From: Sediminibacillus dalangtanensis
GTDB lineage: Bacteria; Bacillota; Bacilli; Bacillales; Amphibacillaceae
DNA length: 64,000 nucleotides
Direction of reading: 5' to 3'
Assembly (NCBI RefSeq): GCF_017792025.1
Contig: NZ_CP046956.1
Location: forward strand, 2,728,001-2,792,000
This document shows, piece by piece, positions 1 through 8,248 of the stretch. Made by a program: the position numbers and the translations under genes. Under the pieces are notes generated by a model. It was not told the origin of the DNA and ran no database searches. It saw nothing but the letters and a program-made list of their open reading frames with translations. How positions within the stretch are numbered: position 1 is the first letter of the stretch; each line of letters begins with the position of its first letter.

Positions 1-362
1 AAATAGTATTTATCTTAGTAGGAATTGGCGGGTTTGTTGGTGCGATCGCCCGCTTTGCCATCAGTCAACTTGTAAAACGCAACTTTCGATTTACCATTCC
101 GGCTGCGACCGTGTTTGTTAATGTTGCTGGTTCTTTTTTGCTCGGTTTATTGAACGGTTTGCATGTCGGTGAATATATCCTTCTTCTGGCGGGAACCGGC
201 TTTTGCGGTGCCTTCACTACTTTTTCCACGTTCAAGCTGGAAGCAGTCCAACTTCACCTCCGCGAACAAAAAAGAGCATTTATTTTCTATACTATTTTTA
301 CTTATGCAGGCGGTATCGCTCTTGCTTTTGTCGGCTATCAGCTCGGTATGTTGTTCCATTAA
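1..362 (+). CDS. crcB: Fluoride channel CrcB/Fluc (5' end outside window)
   Basis: The frame is open from base 3 and ends at a TAA at 360-362, so only the C-terminal ~119 residues are present and the start lies upstream of the window. CrcB/Fluc proteins are small dual-topology membrane channels that export fluoride. Visible family motifs are GGFVGAIAR near the start, the VNVAGSFLLG segment in the second helix, and GFCGAFTTFSTF in the third, where the TTFSTF stretch holds pore residues; a last hydrophobic helix closes the protein. The valine codon GTG at 111 is internal, not the start. Bacillaceae often carry two adjacent crcB genes, so a partner may lie upstream. Confidence 0.93.
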   Translation, partial: IVFILVGIGGFVGAIARFAISQLVKRNFRFTIPAATVFVNVAGSFLLGLLNGLHVGEYILLLAGTGFCGAFTTFSTFKLEAVQLHLREQKRAFIFYTIFTYAGGIALAFVGYQLGMLFH

Positions 363-366
363 ACCA

Positions 367-401
367 AACAGCAGCCCGGATCAGCCAGGCTGCTGTTATT
401 T
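367..401 (+). terminator. Intrinsic terminator of crcB, probably bidirectional
   Basis: Perfect 10-bp stem: AACAGCAGCC at 367-376 pairs with GGCTGCTGTT at 388-397, followed by ATTTTAAA. It lies between the convergent crcB and acyl-CoA dehydrogenase genes. Confidence 0.8.
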
Positions 402-1567
402 TAAACAGATTTCAACGCTTTTCCGGCAAGCATTTGAATGACCATATCATCCATTGGCGGATTATGAAGTCCCGCTCTCACATTGCGATAATAGCGTTCA
501 AAGTTGTACTGTTTCGACAAACCTCTGCCACCAGCAATCCGTAGTGCCAAATCCACTACTTCATTGGACGCATTGGTTACGGATGTTTTGACTGCTGCAA
601 GCTCTGCACCAAGCTGTTCTCTCGACTCAGGTGATTCATCCCATTTGCGTGCGACCGCGTACATGAAATAATGTGCTTGTAATAATTTCAAATCCATCTC
701 GCCGATTTTTTGCTTGATATGCGATACTTCGGAAATGGGCGTATTTAAGCTGTTTGGCTGATAATTTTTAGCGAAGGTGACAGCATCGTTGCGTGCGGCC
801 ACTGCGATCCCCAGATAACATGCCGGGATGTGAAGCAGCCAGCCCTTCGGTTTGGAGGGTTTTCCTTGATTCACTTCAACCAAAGCCTGTTCAGGCAACC
901 TTACCTCCTTGAGGACCAGGTCATCACTGCCCGTTCCCCGCATCGCCATGGTGTCCCAGGTATGTTCAACCTCGACTCCTGGTGTACCACGCGGGATTAA
1001 AAAAGAGCCGACTGCTTCTTTTTCTTCTACATAAGCAGTTACGAGATAGTAGTCGAGTACGCTGGCCATGGTGGTAAACGTTTTTCTTCCATTGACAATG
1101 TAATGATCATCCTGCCTGATTGCTTTTGTTTCGGGTATGCCCCCACGAGTGGGACTTCCGGTGGCCGGCTCGGATGCAGCTCGATTGACAACCAGCTTTT
1201 TTTCTCCGAGTTCACGGGCAAAAGCTTCAAACTGATCCTGTCGCCATAGCTGTTGTTCACTGAGTTCCATTACCACTCCCATATGCCAGCCAATGGACAA
1301 CGCTGCAGATCCGTCTCCTTCCGCCAATTTCTCCTGCATCATCAGCAATTCACTCAAATTGATTTGTTTTCCGCCAAACTTTTCTGGAAGCGGAAGCGTT
1401 ACATATCCTTCTTCTTTTAAATCCTGTAGGTTTTCCGGCGAAAACTGAGCCGACTGTTCTGTTTCTTCCGTTCTTTGTTTTAGTTTTGCTGCCAAACGGT
1501 CAGCTGTCTCCAGCAGCTCCTGCTGTCGTTGATTTTCAACGAATGCCTTTAAGAAATACGACACCAT
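401..1567 (-). CDS. Acyl-CoA dehydrogenase family protein (YdbM-like)
   Basis: A 388-residue flavoenzyme of the acyl-CoA dehydrogenase superfamily, which oxidises acyl-CoA thioesters at the alpha-beta bond using FAD. The helical N-terminal domain is residues ~1-110, a beta domain with TMAMRGTGSDDL follows in the middle, and the C-terminal helical domain has the typical ALRIAGGRGLSKQ and ERYYRNVRAG segments. The length matches the family (380-390). A GTG six bases upstream (1573) is in frame, but the ATG at 1567 sits five bases after AGGAG and is preferred. It is monocistronic, convergent with crcB. Substrate is unknown; closest by memory is B. subtilis YdbM. Confidence 0.88.
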   Translation of the reverse strand: MVSYFLKAFVENQRQQELLETADRLAAKLKQRTEETEQSAQFSPENLQDLKEEGYVTLPLPEKFGGKQINLSELLMMQEKLAEGDGSAALSIGWHMGVVMELSEQQLWRQDQFEAFARELGEKKLVVNRAASEPATGSPTRGGIPETKAIRQDDHYIVNGRKTFTTMASVLDYYLVTAYVEEKEAVGSFLIPRGTPGVEVEHTWDTMAMRGTGSDDLVLKEVRLPEQALVEVNQGKPSKPKGWLLHIPACYLGIAVAARNDAVTFAKNYQPNSLNTPISEVSHIKQKIGEMDLKLLQAHYFMYAVARKWDESPESREQLGAELAAVKTSVTNASNEVVDLALRIAGGRGLSKQYNFERYYRNVRAGLHNPPMDDMVIQMLAGKALKSV

Positions 1568-1763
1568 TATCACTCCTGTCCTTCATTTCCATTTCTTCTT
1601 CTATATTACATAAGGAATTTCTTAAATGACAAGTTTTCAACTTGGATTACTTGTGTTTCTTATCCTCATAAATTAATCCACATCACCAAACCTTCAGCTT
1701 TCAGCATGCCTTTAGCTTTGGTATAGTTAACAAGGATAGCCGGAAAAAGGAGGAGGACCAATT

Positions 1764-2399
1764 ATGCAGACGCTTAAACAGGAAAGTCCTTTTTATTTAG
1801 CAGGGCTGATCATTCTCACCTTAGGGATTGGTTTAACCATTCAATCGCACTTAGGAACATCTCCATTCGATGCCTTGCTGGTCGGATTGTATCGCACCTT
1901 CGGACTGACAATCGGCTCCTGGGAGATTGTTGTGGGTTTTTCCATGATTGTGGGAAATGCCTTAGCCAAAAAGAGCCGTCCCGAATTTAGTGCCTTGATT
2001 ACTTCCTTTATTACCGGTGTAGGTATTGATGGCTGGGTATTTTTATTAAATGACAGGATAGAGCCGGAAAAATTGGTCGGACAGTCGGTTTGTTTCACTG
2101 CAGGGTTGTTATTCACGGCTGTTGGAGTGGCGACCTATCTTCAATCAAGAATCGCACCTAATCCTATGGACCGCTCCATGATTGTGATTACGGAAATCAC
2201 CGGATGGAGCGTCACCTATTCAAGAGCTTTGATAAGTATCATTCTGGTTCTTTTAGCTTTTCTGTGCAGCGGGGCAATTGGTCCAGGCACCTTGATTAAT
2301 GCCCTATTCAGCGGCGTTTTGATAAGCATTCTGCTCCCCTATATTAAAACGCTAAAGCATAAGGTAAGTATGGGAAAACATACTGCCCCTCATTGCTGA
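1764..2399 (+). CDS. YczE/YyaS/YitT-type integral membrane protein
   Basis: A 211-residue polytopic membrane protein with about five hydrophobic segments. The N-terminal pattern GIGLTIQSHLGTSPFDALLVGL and the following GLTIGSWEIVVGF region match the YczE family. In B. subtilis, YczE is encoded beside the surfactin locus and affects lipopeptide production, but biochemical activity is not established. The ATG follows AAAAAGGAGGAGGACC, a strong ribosome site. It is a single gene, with a terminator downstream. No synthetase genes are nearby, so the surfactin link cannot be carried over. Confidence 0.8.
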   Translation: MQTLKQESPFYLAGLIILTLGIGLTIQSHLGTSPFDALLVGLYRTFGLTIGSWEIVVGFSMIVGNALAKKSRPEFSALITSFITGVGIDGWVFLLNDRIEPEKLVGQSVCFTAGLLFTAVGVATYLQSRIAPNPMDRSMIVITEITGWSVTYSRALISIILVLLAFLCSGAIGPGTLINALFSGVLISILLPYIKTLKHKVSMGKHTAPHC

Positions 2400-2447
2400 A
2401 GAAACAGAGCTCACAGAGGTATCTGGATAAAAATCCGTGCTGAATAA

Positions 2448-2500
2448 ACAAGCGCAGTCCATTTGTCATTTAATTGACTATGGGCTGCGCTTGTTGTTTT
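2448..2500 (+). terminator. Intrinsic terminator between yczE-like gene and mcp
   Basis: Stem ACAAGCGCAGTCCA (2448-2461) with TGGGCTGCGCTTGT (2481-2494), one mismatch, then TGTTTTT on the plus strand. The minus strand also reads into TTTATT, so it may serve the convergent chemoreceptor gene too. Confidence 0.8.
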
Positions 2501-2587
2501 TCAATGCTTTTAGCAAAGCAGATTGAAAAACCGAAAGATTCTATTTGGTATAACAGATGTTCTTTTTTTAAACAATGGGTCTTTGCA

Positions 2588-4282
2588 TTACACTTTAAAA
2601 CGTCCAATCAATCCATTTAAATTATCAGCCAGCCTGGAGAGTTCTGTCGACCTGTCTGCGATTTCTTCCATCGAACTGCTTGTTTGCTGAATGGAAGCAG
2701 AAGTTTCTTCGATGCCTGCTGCCGATTCTTCTGAAACAGCAGCAATATCTTCAATTGACTGGCTCATTTGCCCGCTTGTTTCCACGATACTGTTCAGGTT
2801 TCCAGTTATGACCGTGACACTGTCGACCATTTCATTTATGGAATGATTGATGCCGTCAAATGTTTGTCCGGTTGATTTGATTTGCGCTGTCCCGTTTTCC
2901 ACTTCTTGATATCCGCCTTGAAGGGCTTCGGCGACAGAACCGGATTCTGCTTGTATGCTAGTGACGATACCAGTAATATCTGTTACCGAAGCAGATACCT
3001 GTTCAGCAAGTTTTCTTACTTCATCGGCCACTACTGCGAAGCCTTTTCCTTGCTCACCTGCACGCGCTGCCTCGATAGCGGCATTTAATGCAAGCAAATT
3101 GGTTTGCTCCGCGATATCTTTTATGACTCCAACCAGTTTTGATATTTCTTTTGACTGGTTGTCCAATCCTTTTACTTTTTCCACGGCATTTTTGACAATG
3201 GTATCAATTTGGCTCATTTGTGCAATGGAAGAATGCATCTTATGGCTGCCTTCCTCCGTCAGCTTCAGGACACCTCCGGATTTCTCATGAATCGTATTCC
3301 CGCTTTCATGCGCTTCCTTAATTTTATCCGTGAAACCGGCCATTGATGCAGCCAAATCTGTCGTGGTATTAGCCTGCGATTCCGAGCCTGAAGAAAGCTC
3401 TTCCATCGTGACTGCCACTTGGTTGCTTCCTTCTTTTACTTCATTTGCCGATTGACTCAATTCTTCACTTTGTCCAGAAACGGTCGTTGAAACCGAGGTG
3501 ATTTCTGTCACCAATTCCCGCATATTTTCGTTCATTTGGTTGACTGCTATTACTAGCTGCCCGACTTCATCCCGGGAATGAACTTTCAGAGGTTCACGGC
3601 TCAAATCACCTTCCGCAACCAGTTTCATCCGTTTCATCACCCGAGATACGGGATTGGTGATCATACGCGCAGTTATAACTGCTATCAAGATACCAACCAC
3701 AGCAACAAGGATGGAAATGGCTACACTGGTAATCTGTGTTGTTTTCCCTGAAGAAACCAGACCGTCTCCGACTGTTTTGATTTCCGCTTCCCTTTGCACA
3801 GCCATATCATTGAAACCTTCCATCAATTCCCCAGCCAGCGGTTTAACCTGCAAGGATAAATTAGAAATCGCCTGGTCTTCATCGCCGTCCTTATATACGG
3901 CAAATACTTGTTCCCGGACCGTCGTTTCCCATTCGTCCCCTTTGGCGACCAATTGTTTCACTTGCTCATTATCGCTTAAAGCTAAAATCGTTTTTTCCAT
4001 CTGCTCAAGCTCTTCGGCATATCGATCAAATTGTTCCAGATAGTCCGGATCCCCATAGATCACATATCCTCTAGTCAACGCAATCATTTCTGCAATATGG
4101 AAAGCAGCCCGTTCATCTGCGATTAGTAAAGGGAGCTGTTCCGCGACTATCGACTCGGTATCTTGGTTTACCTTCTCTTGTGATAAATAATTATAAAGTC
4201 CGAATCCGATTACTAGTAAAATAACTACTGAGAAGCCCGCCAAAATCTTTGTTCTTAACCGTTTAAATTGAAATAGTTTCAT
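2588..4282 (-). CDS. Methyl-accepting chemotaxis protein
   Basis: A 564-residue transmembrane chemoreceptor. Residues ~11-29 form TM1, ~30-185 a helical extracellular sensor of the four-helix-bundle type, ~186-206 TM2, then a HAMP domain (~207-260) and a long cytoplasmic signalling coiled coil. The conserved hairpin tip, [20 protein letters not shown] followed by [14 protein letters not shown], is present at ~395-430 and would contact CheA and CheW. The start ATG follows AAAGGGAGAAGGTGAAGC. It lies 125 bp downstream of cheX with no obvious terminator between them, so both are probably read from one c-di-GMP-controlled transcript. The ligand is unknown. Confidence 0.95.
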   Translation of the reverse strand: MKLFQFKRLRTKILAGFSVVILLVIGFGLYNYLSQEKVNQDTESIVAEQLPLLIADERAAFHIAEMIALTRGYVIYGDPDYLEQFDRYAEELEQMEKTILALSDNEQVKQLVAKGDEWETTVREQVFAVYKDGDEDQAISNLSLQVKPLAGELMEGFNDMAVQREAEIKTVGDGLVSSGKTTQITSVAISILVAVVGILIAVITARMITNPVSRVMKRMKLVAEGDLSREPLKVHSRDEVGQLVIAVNQMNENMRELVTEITSVSTTVSGQSEELSQSANEVKEGSNQVAVTMEELSSGSESQANTTTDLAASMAGFTDKIKEAHESGNTIHEKSGGVLKLTEEGSHKMHSSIAQMSQIDTIVKNAVEKVKGLDNQSKEISKLVGVIKDIAEQTNLLALNAAIEAARAGEQGKGFAVVADEVRKLAEQVSASVTDITGIVTSIQAESGSVAEALQGGYQEVENGTAQIKSTGQTFDGINHSINEMVDSVTVITGNLNSIVETSGQMSQSIEDIAAVSEESAAGIEETSASIQQTSSSMEEIADRSTELSRLADNLNGLIGRFKV

Positions 4283-4407
4283 TGCTTCACCTTCTCCCTT
4301 TGAATTAGGCCAAAAGCTGTTTTACAGTCACGGCACTAGTAAGCATATTTTCCCGCTGCATCAATCCTTTCTTTTCCATATTTCCAACTGCAAGACTTCT
4401 TCATGCT

Positions 4408-4914
4408 TTATGGATGGATCAACAAAGCGATCTCCATCTTGCCAATGGTTTCAAAGATCAACTCGACCTGTAGGGCTTGATGAAAGTTTCCAAGTACCTT
4501 ATGCCCATCCGAAGTAACCAAAGGAGAAGTAATGTCTGTTTCCAATCCCTTTTCATAAATACCAGTTGACATGCTGCCGGCAATCATATTGCCGAGCTCA
4601 CCCGAAAAGGAGTGGAGCATCTCTCCTTCCAGCGGCATGCCGAACATTGCTTCACCAATCGATCCAAATAAACCATCGTTGGCTTTCAAAACCAAAGTAC
4701 CTTCGACATCTCCCGTTACCTCGATTACTACGCCGAAAGGAATCGTCAAAGATTCTTTTAGTACTTTTGCTTTGCCTATTTCTGCTTCCAACGGAATGAC
4801 AGCTTGAATAGACTTTAATGTTTCATTGTATAATTCTTTTACAACTCGATTCTTTTCACTTGTTACGATGATAACCACTCCCCATTTTCGGAATATTCTA
4901 ACAAAAATAGTCAT
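4408..4914 (-). CDS. cheX: CheX-type chemotaxis phosphatase domain protein
   Basis: A CheX-like protein; the family dephosphorylates phospho-CheY. The conserved E-x-x-N motif is visible in FSGELGNMIAG, and the size (~150-168 residues) fits a stand-alone CheX. The start is uncertain. The ATG at 4914 comes directly after the U-tract of the upstream terminator and has no good ribosome site. A strong GGGGAG (4883-4878) is overlapped by an in-frame GTG at 4878 and is followed eight bases later by an in-frame ATC at 4869; family alignment favours a start in this latter region. The coordinates given are the outer limit. The gene precedes mcp and follows a c-di-GMP riboswitch. Confidence 0.85.
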   Translation of the reverse strand: MTIFVRIFRKWGVVIIVTSEKNRVVKELYNETLKSIQAVIPLEAEIGKAKVLKESLTIPFGVVIEVTGDVEGTLVLKANDGLFGSIGEAMFGMPLEGEMLHSFSGELGNMIAGSMSTGIYEKGLETDITSPLVTSDGHKVLGNFHQALQVELIFETIGKMEIALLIHP

Positions 4915-4947
4915 AAAAAGTGGCTATTCCCGTTCTCTGAATAGCCA
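4914..4947 (-). terminator. Riboswitch-associated intrinsic terminator
   Basis: On the minus strand, TGGCTATTC (4947-4939) pairs with GAATAGCCA (4929-4921), followed by CTTTTT. It sits between the c-di-GMP aptamer and cheX. The sequence GGCTAT occurs in the aptamer (complement of 4984-4989) as well as in the 5' arm of this hairpin, so the 3' arm could alternatively pair with the aptamer as an antiterminator. Confidence 0.8.
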
Positions 4948-4956
4948 TAGACTAGT

Positions 4957-5060
4957 TGAAAAGATATCGGCAGCCAGGCGATCATAGCCTCGGAGGCTTT
5001 AGACCCTAAGCTTTGCGTCCCCTTTTTTCAAAGAGTTTGCCCTTTTCGTTCGTTCTTTTT
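4957..5060 (-). promoter_or_regulatory. Cyclic di-GMP-I (GEMM-I) riboswitch
   Basis: Read on the minus strand the segment contains the class-I signature in order: AAAAGGGCAAACTC, GGGGACGCAAAGC, GGGTCTAA, then a second variable stem (AGCCTCCGAGGCT), ATGATCGCCTGGCTGCCG and a closing strand TCTTTT that can pair with AAAAAGA at the 5' end. The GGCAAAC, GACGCAAAGC and GGCTGCCG blocks match the known aptamer, including the tetraloop-receptor part. It is followed by an intrinsic terminator and then cheX-mcp, an arrangement for transcriptional control. Whether c-di-GMP switches the genes on or off cannot be told by eye. Confidence 0.9.
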
Positions 5061-5093
5061 GACTAAGTATAAAGTATTAGTTGGTTTGCATTC

Positions 5094-5121
5094 ATTATAA
5101 TATATTTTCGACATAATTCAA
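5094..5121 (-). promoter_or_regulatory. Sigma-A-type promoter for the riboswitch-cheX-mcp unit
   Basis: Minus strand TTGAAT (5121-5116), 16-bp spacer, TATAAT (5099-5094), about 35 bases upstream of the aptamer. No sigma-D (TAAA/GCCGATAT) promoter was found at this position. Confidence 0.55.
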
Positions 5122-5340
5122 CATATTTTTGTGTAATTAGTAAATAAATTGTATCCTTTCCATTGTTGTGGTAATTTCCCCATCTTAATGAAAAAGCCCA
5201 AGTGCTGAATCAGAGGCAGTAAAACAAATTGAATGTGATTTTTTCCTCTTCCTGTTTCACCTCATCGACGGAATGAATAATAGTAATCAAAATTGCCGCT
5301 CATTTAGGATCGTTGGAACTGAAAAGGGTAATATCACAGA

Positions 5341-5383
5341 GCGAATAAAAAACACCGGAATCCTTTTGGAAGTCCGGTGTTTA
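5341..5383 (-). terminator. Intrinsic terminator of the ycl operon
   Basis: Minus strand AAACACCGGACTTCC / GGATTCCGGTGTTT hairpin (5350-5382) followed by TTTATT. The 5122-5340 stretch between the two facing-away minus units shows no other recognised feature. Confidence 0.85.
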
Positions 5384-5388
5384 TGTGA

Positions 5389-6345
5389 TTATTCCATACT
5401 GCTAGCAACTTCGTTTACCATTTCCGACACGGAAATCAATCCTCCGCCGGATAGGTACCAATAATCTGGATTCAGATAAACAATATTCTCTTCTTTATAT
5501 GCTTTTGTATCTTGTACTAGTTTGTTATCCAATGTTTTTTCGGCAGAGGATTCACCGCCTACTACTTTATTCCGATCCACGACAAATAAATAGTCCGGAT
5601 CTTTTTCTACTAAGTATTCAAAAGATATATTTTGTCCATGTGTGGAAGCTTCGATGTTTTCATCAACTGCCGGAAATCCAAATACATCATGAATCACGCC
5701 AAAACGGGAACCAGGACCGTAAGCATTGATGCTGCCATCGTTGGTAAGGATGATTAAACTATTTTTCCCGCTTGCGGAAGCTTTTTCATTCAAGTCGGAA
5801 ATTTGCTCGTCGATTGTAGCCAGTTCTTCTTCCACTTCAGACTCTTTACCGAAAATTTCTCCCAGTACTGTTGCGTTTTCTTTAAAAGAATCCATATACC
5901 TGGTCGTGTCGACACCAAGATGGATGGTAGGTGCCAGCTCGTTCAAATCCTCATATGCTTCGGCAGTACGGCCAGAAATGATGATTAGATCAGGATCGAT
6001 CTCGCTTAACTTTTCGAAATCCGGTTCGAAAAGGGTACCGGCGTTTTCATACTCCTCACTATCATAATCAGCTAGGTAAGAAGGGAGATTTTCCTTTGGT
6101 ACGGCTGTTACATCGACATCAAGTTTTTTCAATGTATCGAGTGATCCAAAGTCAAATACCACTACCTTTTCTGGATGGACAGGTACCTCGGTCTTGCCTA
6201 ATTCATGCTCGACCGTAACGGTCTCCTGTTCCCCGTTATCTGAAGCAGCCGCAGCATCATCACTGGATGAATCCTGACTTCCGCATGCTGCTGTAAACAC
6301 AGCTAATATAAGAATGGAAATTAGCACTGCTAATCTTTTTGTCAT
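5389..6345 (-). CDS. yclQ: Siderophore-binding lipoprotein, YclQ/petrobactin type
   Basis: A 318-residue periplasmic-binding-like lipoprotein of the FatB/CeuE/YclQ group, which captures ferric petrobactin-type catecholate siderophores outside the cell. The N-terminus is a lipoprotein signal ending in VFTAAC, with Cys21 the acylation site, followed by an acidic Ser/Asp/Ala linker and two lobes joined by a long helix (DP..IDEQISDLNEKA region). The motif FEPDFEKLSEIDPDLIIISGR is typical of the family. It is last in a yclN-O-P-Q order as in B. subtilis but is separated from yclP by 200 bases that contain a candidate RNA structure. The start ATG follows AGAGGTGAAAGGTT. Confidence 0.93.
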   Translation of the reverse strand: MTKRLAVLISILILAVFTAACGSQDSSSDDAAAASDNGEQETVTVEHELGKTEVPVHPEKVVVFDFGSLDTLKKLDVDVTAVPKENLPSYLADYDSEEYENAGTLFEPDFEKLSEIDPDLIIISGRTAEAYEDLNELAPTIHLGVDTTRYMDSFKENATVLGEIFGKESEVEEELATIDEQISDLNEKASASGKNSLIILTNDGSINAYGPGSRFGVIHDVFGFPAVDENIEASTHGQNISFEYLVEKDPDYLFVVDRNKVVGGESSAEKTLDNKLVQDTKAYKEENIVYLNPDYWYLSGGGLISVSEMVNEVASSME

Positions 6346-6380
6346 AACCTTTCACCTCTTGTTAAAATATGTTTTTAATA

Positions 6381-6530
6381 GACAGGATAAAGCATTGCTC
6401 GTCTTCCTCGCACTGTCGTCCTGCTTTCCTTTCGACATCATGGAACAGTTATTACTTGGGGCCCACTGTCAGAATGCCATTCAGGACTGCAGTTGGCAGT
6501 GCTACCGAAAAGTCACTATACTATCCTGTC
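6381..6530 (-). other. Candidate structured RNA between yclP and yclQ
   Basis: GACAGGATA (6381-6389) and TATCCTGTC (6522-6530) are perfect 9-base complements enclosing 132 bases. The enclosed part contains further short complementary pairs (for example ACTGC/GCAGT). There is no U-tract after the closing stem, so it is not a simple terminator; the yclQ ribosome site lies ~20 bases beyond. No known RNA family was recognised. Confidence 0.4.
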
Positions 6531-6545
6531 ATTTGATGCACAGTG

Positions 6546-7304
6546 TTAAGAAAAATACAAACAAATCCTGCATTGATCGATATCCTGGATATCGATATCC
6601 ATATCATACACTTCTTTCAAGACCGCCTTGTCAATAATCTCATTTGTCGGTCCCTTGTTCACAATCTTTCCGTCTTTTAATGCCACAATATAATCAGAAT
6701 AAACAGAAGCAAAGTTTACATCATGAATGACGAGGATGACCGTTTTTCCAAGATCATTGACCAGCCTGCGCAAGACTTTCATGATTTGCACGGAATGCTT
6801 CATATCAAGATTGTTCAGCGGCTCGTCGAGCAAAATATATTCTGTATCCTGTGCAATGACCATGGCGATATATGCCCGCTGCTGCTGTCCTCCACTTAAC
6901 TGATCGAGGAATTTGTCTTGAATGTCCTGTAACTCCATATAGGCAATTGCTTCATCGACGAATCGCTTGTCTTCTTTGCTTAATTTTCCCTGGGAATAAG
7001 GGAAGCGGCCAAAGCTGACCAGTTCTTTTACAGTAAGCCGGATACTTATATGGTTGGACTGACGCAAAATCGATATTTTCTTGGCCAGCTCTTTGTTTTT
7101 ACTTTCACTCACTTCCTGGCCATCTATCAAAATTTCACCATGGTCTTTCGCTATTAAACGGCTGACCATCGACAACAGGGTGCTTTTACCGGCCCCGTTT
7201 GGACCGATAAAAGAAGTAATTTTTCCTCGTGGTATATTCATTGATACATTATCCACTACATTTTTCATTCCATATTGCTTGGAAACCTCTTTTACAACTA
7301 CCAT
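6546..7304 (-). CDS. yclP: Siderophore ABC transporter ATPase
   Basis: A 252-residue ATPase that powers the YclNO permease in ferric siderophore import. Walker A GPNGAGKST (~residues 33-41), ABC signature LSGGQQQR (~140), Walker B YILLDEP (~160) and the downstream switch His in VIHD are all present. It starts at ATG 7304, inside the end of yclO (7-bp overlap), indicating translational coupling. The C-terminal DIDIQDIDQCR tail is typical of the YclP/FatE group. Confidence 0.95.
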   Translation of the reverse strand: MVVVKEVSKQYGMKNVVDNVSMNIPRGKITSFIGPNGAGKSTLLSMVSRLIAKDHGEILIDGQEVSESKNKELAKKISILRQSNHISIRLTVKELVSFGRFPYSQGKLSKEDKRFVDEAIAYMELQDIQDKFLDQLSGGQQQRAYIAMVIAQDTEYILLDEPLNNLDMKHSVQIMKVLRRLVNDLGKTVILVIHDVNFASVYSDYIVALKDGKIVNKGPTNEIIDKAVLKEVYDMDIDIQDIDQCRICLYFS

Positions 7305-8248
7305 GCTTTACTCTCCTTTAATAAAAGATAGATAAAGTAAACACCACCGACAAAATTGACGATTACACTCAAGGTCGTGGAAAAGCTAAACACTCGTTCA
7401 ACGATCAGCTGTCCGCCGACAAGGGCGACAATGCTAATTAAAACAGACCCAAGAATCAGGTAGCGATGGCGATAGGTTTTCAAGAATTCGTGGGCCACAT
7501 TTGCCACCAACAGGCCAAGAAAGGTTATCGGGCCGACCAGTGCCGTGGATATCGACACCAGAATTGCAATGATGACCAGCATCCGTTTGACCACATAATC
7601 GTAATCAACACCCAAATTGATTGCCTGTTCCTTTCCTAGTGCCATCACATCCAGATACTTGGAAAAACGCCAAAAATAAATCGCTATCAGCAACACCAGC
7701 ACAAATGAAATGGTAAGCAAGTCGGTATTTACATTGTTGAAACTGGCAAACATTTTATTCTGGACGATCATAAATTCATTTGGATCGATCAGAACCTGCA
7801 TGAAAGTCGACAGGCTCTCAAAAAAGGTACCAAAAATCAGTCCGACCAAAAGGAGAAAGTAAATATTCTTGCCACTCTGTTTAAAAAGCAGCTTATAAAG
7901 CACTCCGGCAAACAAGACCATCATGCCGACAGAAAGAATGAAATTGAAATTTTTATTTAAAACCATCATGCTATTAGATCCAAATACAAAAATGATAAAC
8001 GTTTGAATCAGTAAGTAGAGCGAATCCAAACCGATAATGCTCGGAGTGAGAATCCGATTGTTGGTGATGGTTTGAAAAATGATAGTTGAAAATGCGATTA
8101 CTCCGCCTGTAAGCACGATAGCCAAAATCTTCGTTGTCCTTCTTGGCAATATGTAGTCCCAATTGCTGCCTGCGCTTCCGAACAGGAAGATGAGCACCAG
8201 GACAGCAGACATCACTGTAAGGATGATTAGTTTTGTTCGATTACTCAT
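7298..8248 (-). CDS. yclO: Siderophore ABC transporter permease, FecCD family
   Basis: A 316-residue FecCD-family permease with 8-10 transmembrane helices, forming a heterodimer with YclN. The conserved cytoplasmic coupling region near the C-terminus (ALVGPITFLGLLVANVAHEFLKTYRH) contacts the ATPase. It overlaps yclN by 8 bp and yclP by 7 bp, so the three are one coupled unit. The length equals that of B. subtilis YclO (about 315). Confidence 0.94.
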   Translation of the reverse strand: MSNRTKLIILTVMSAVLVLIFLFGSAGSNWDYILPRRTTKILAIVLTGGVIAFSTIIFQTITNNRILTPSIIGLDSLYLLIQTFIIFVFGSNSMMVLNKNFNFILSVGMMVLFAGVLYKLLFKQSGKNIYFLLLVGLIFGTFFESLSTFMQVLIDPNEFMIVQNKMFASFNNVNTDLLTISFVLVLLIAIYFWRFSKYLDVMALGKEQAINLGVDYDYVVKRMLVIIAILVSISTALVGPITFLGLLVANVAHEFLKTYRHRYLILGSVLISIVALVGGQLIVERVFSFSTTLSVIVNFVGGVYFIYLLLKESKAW

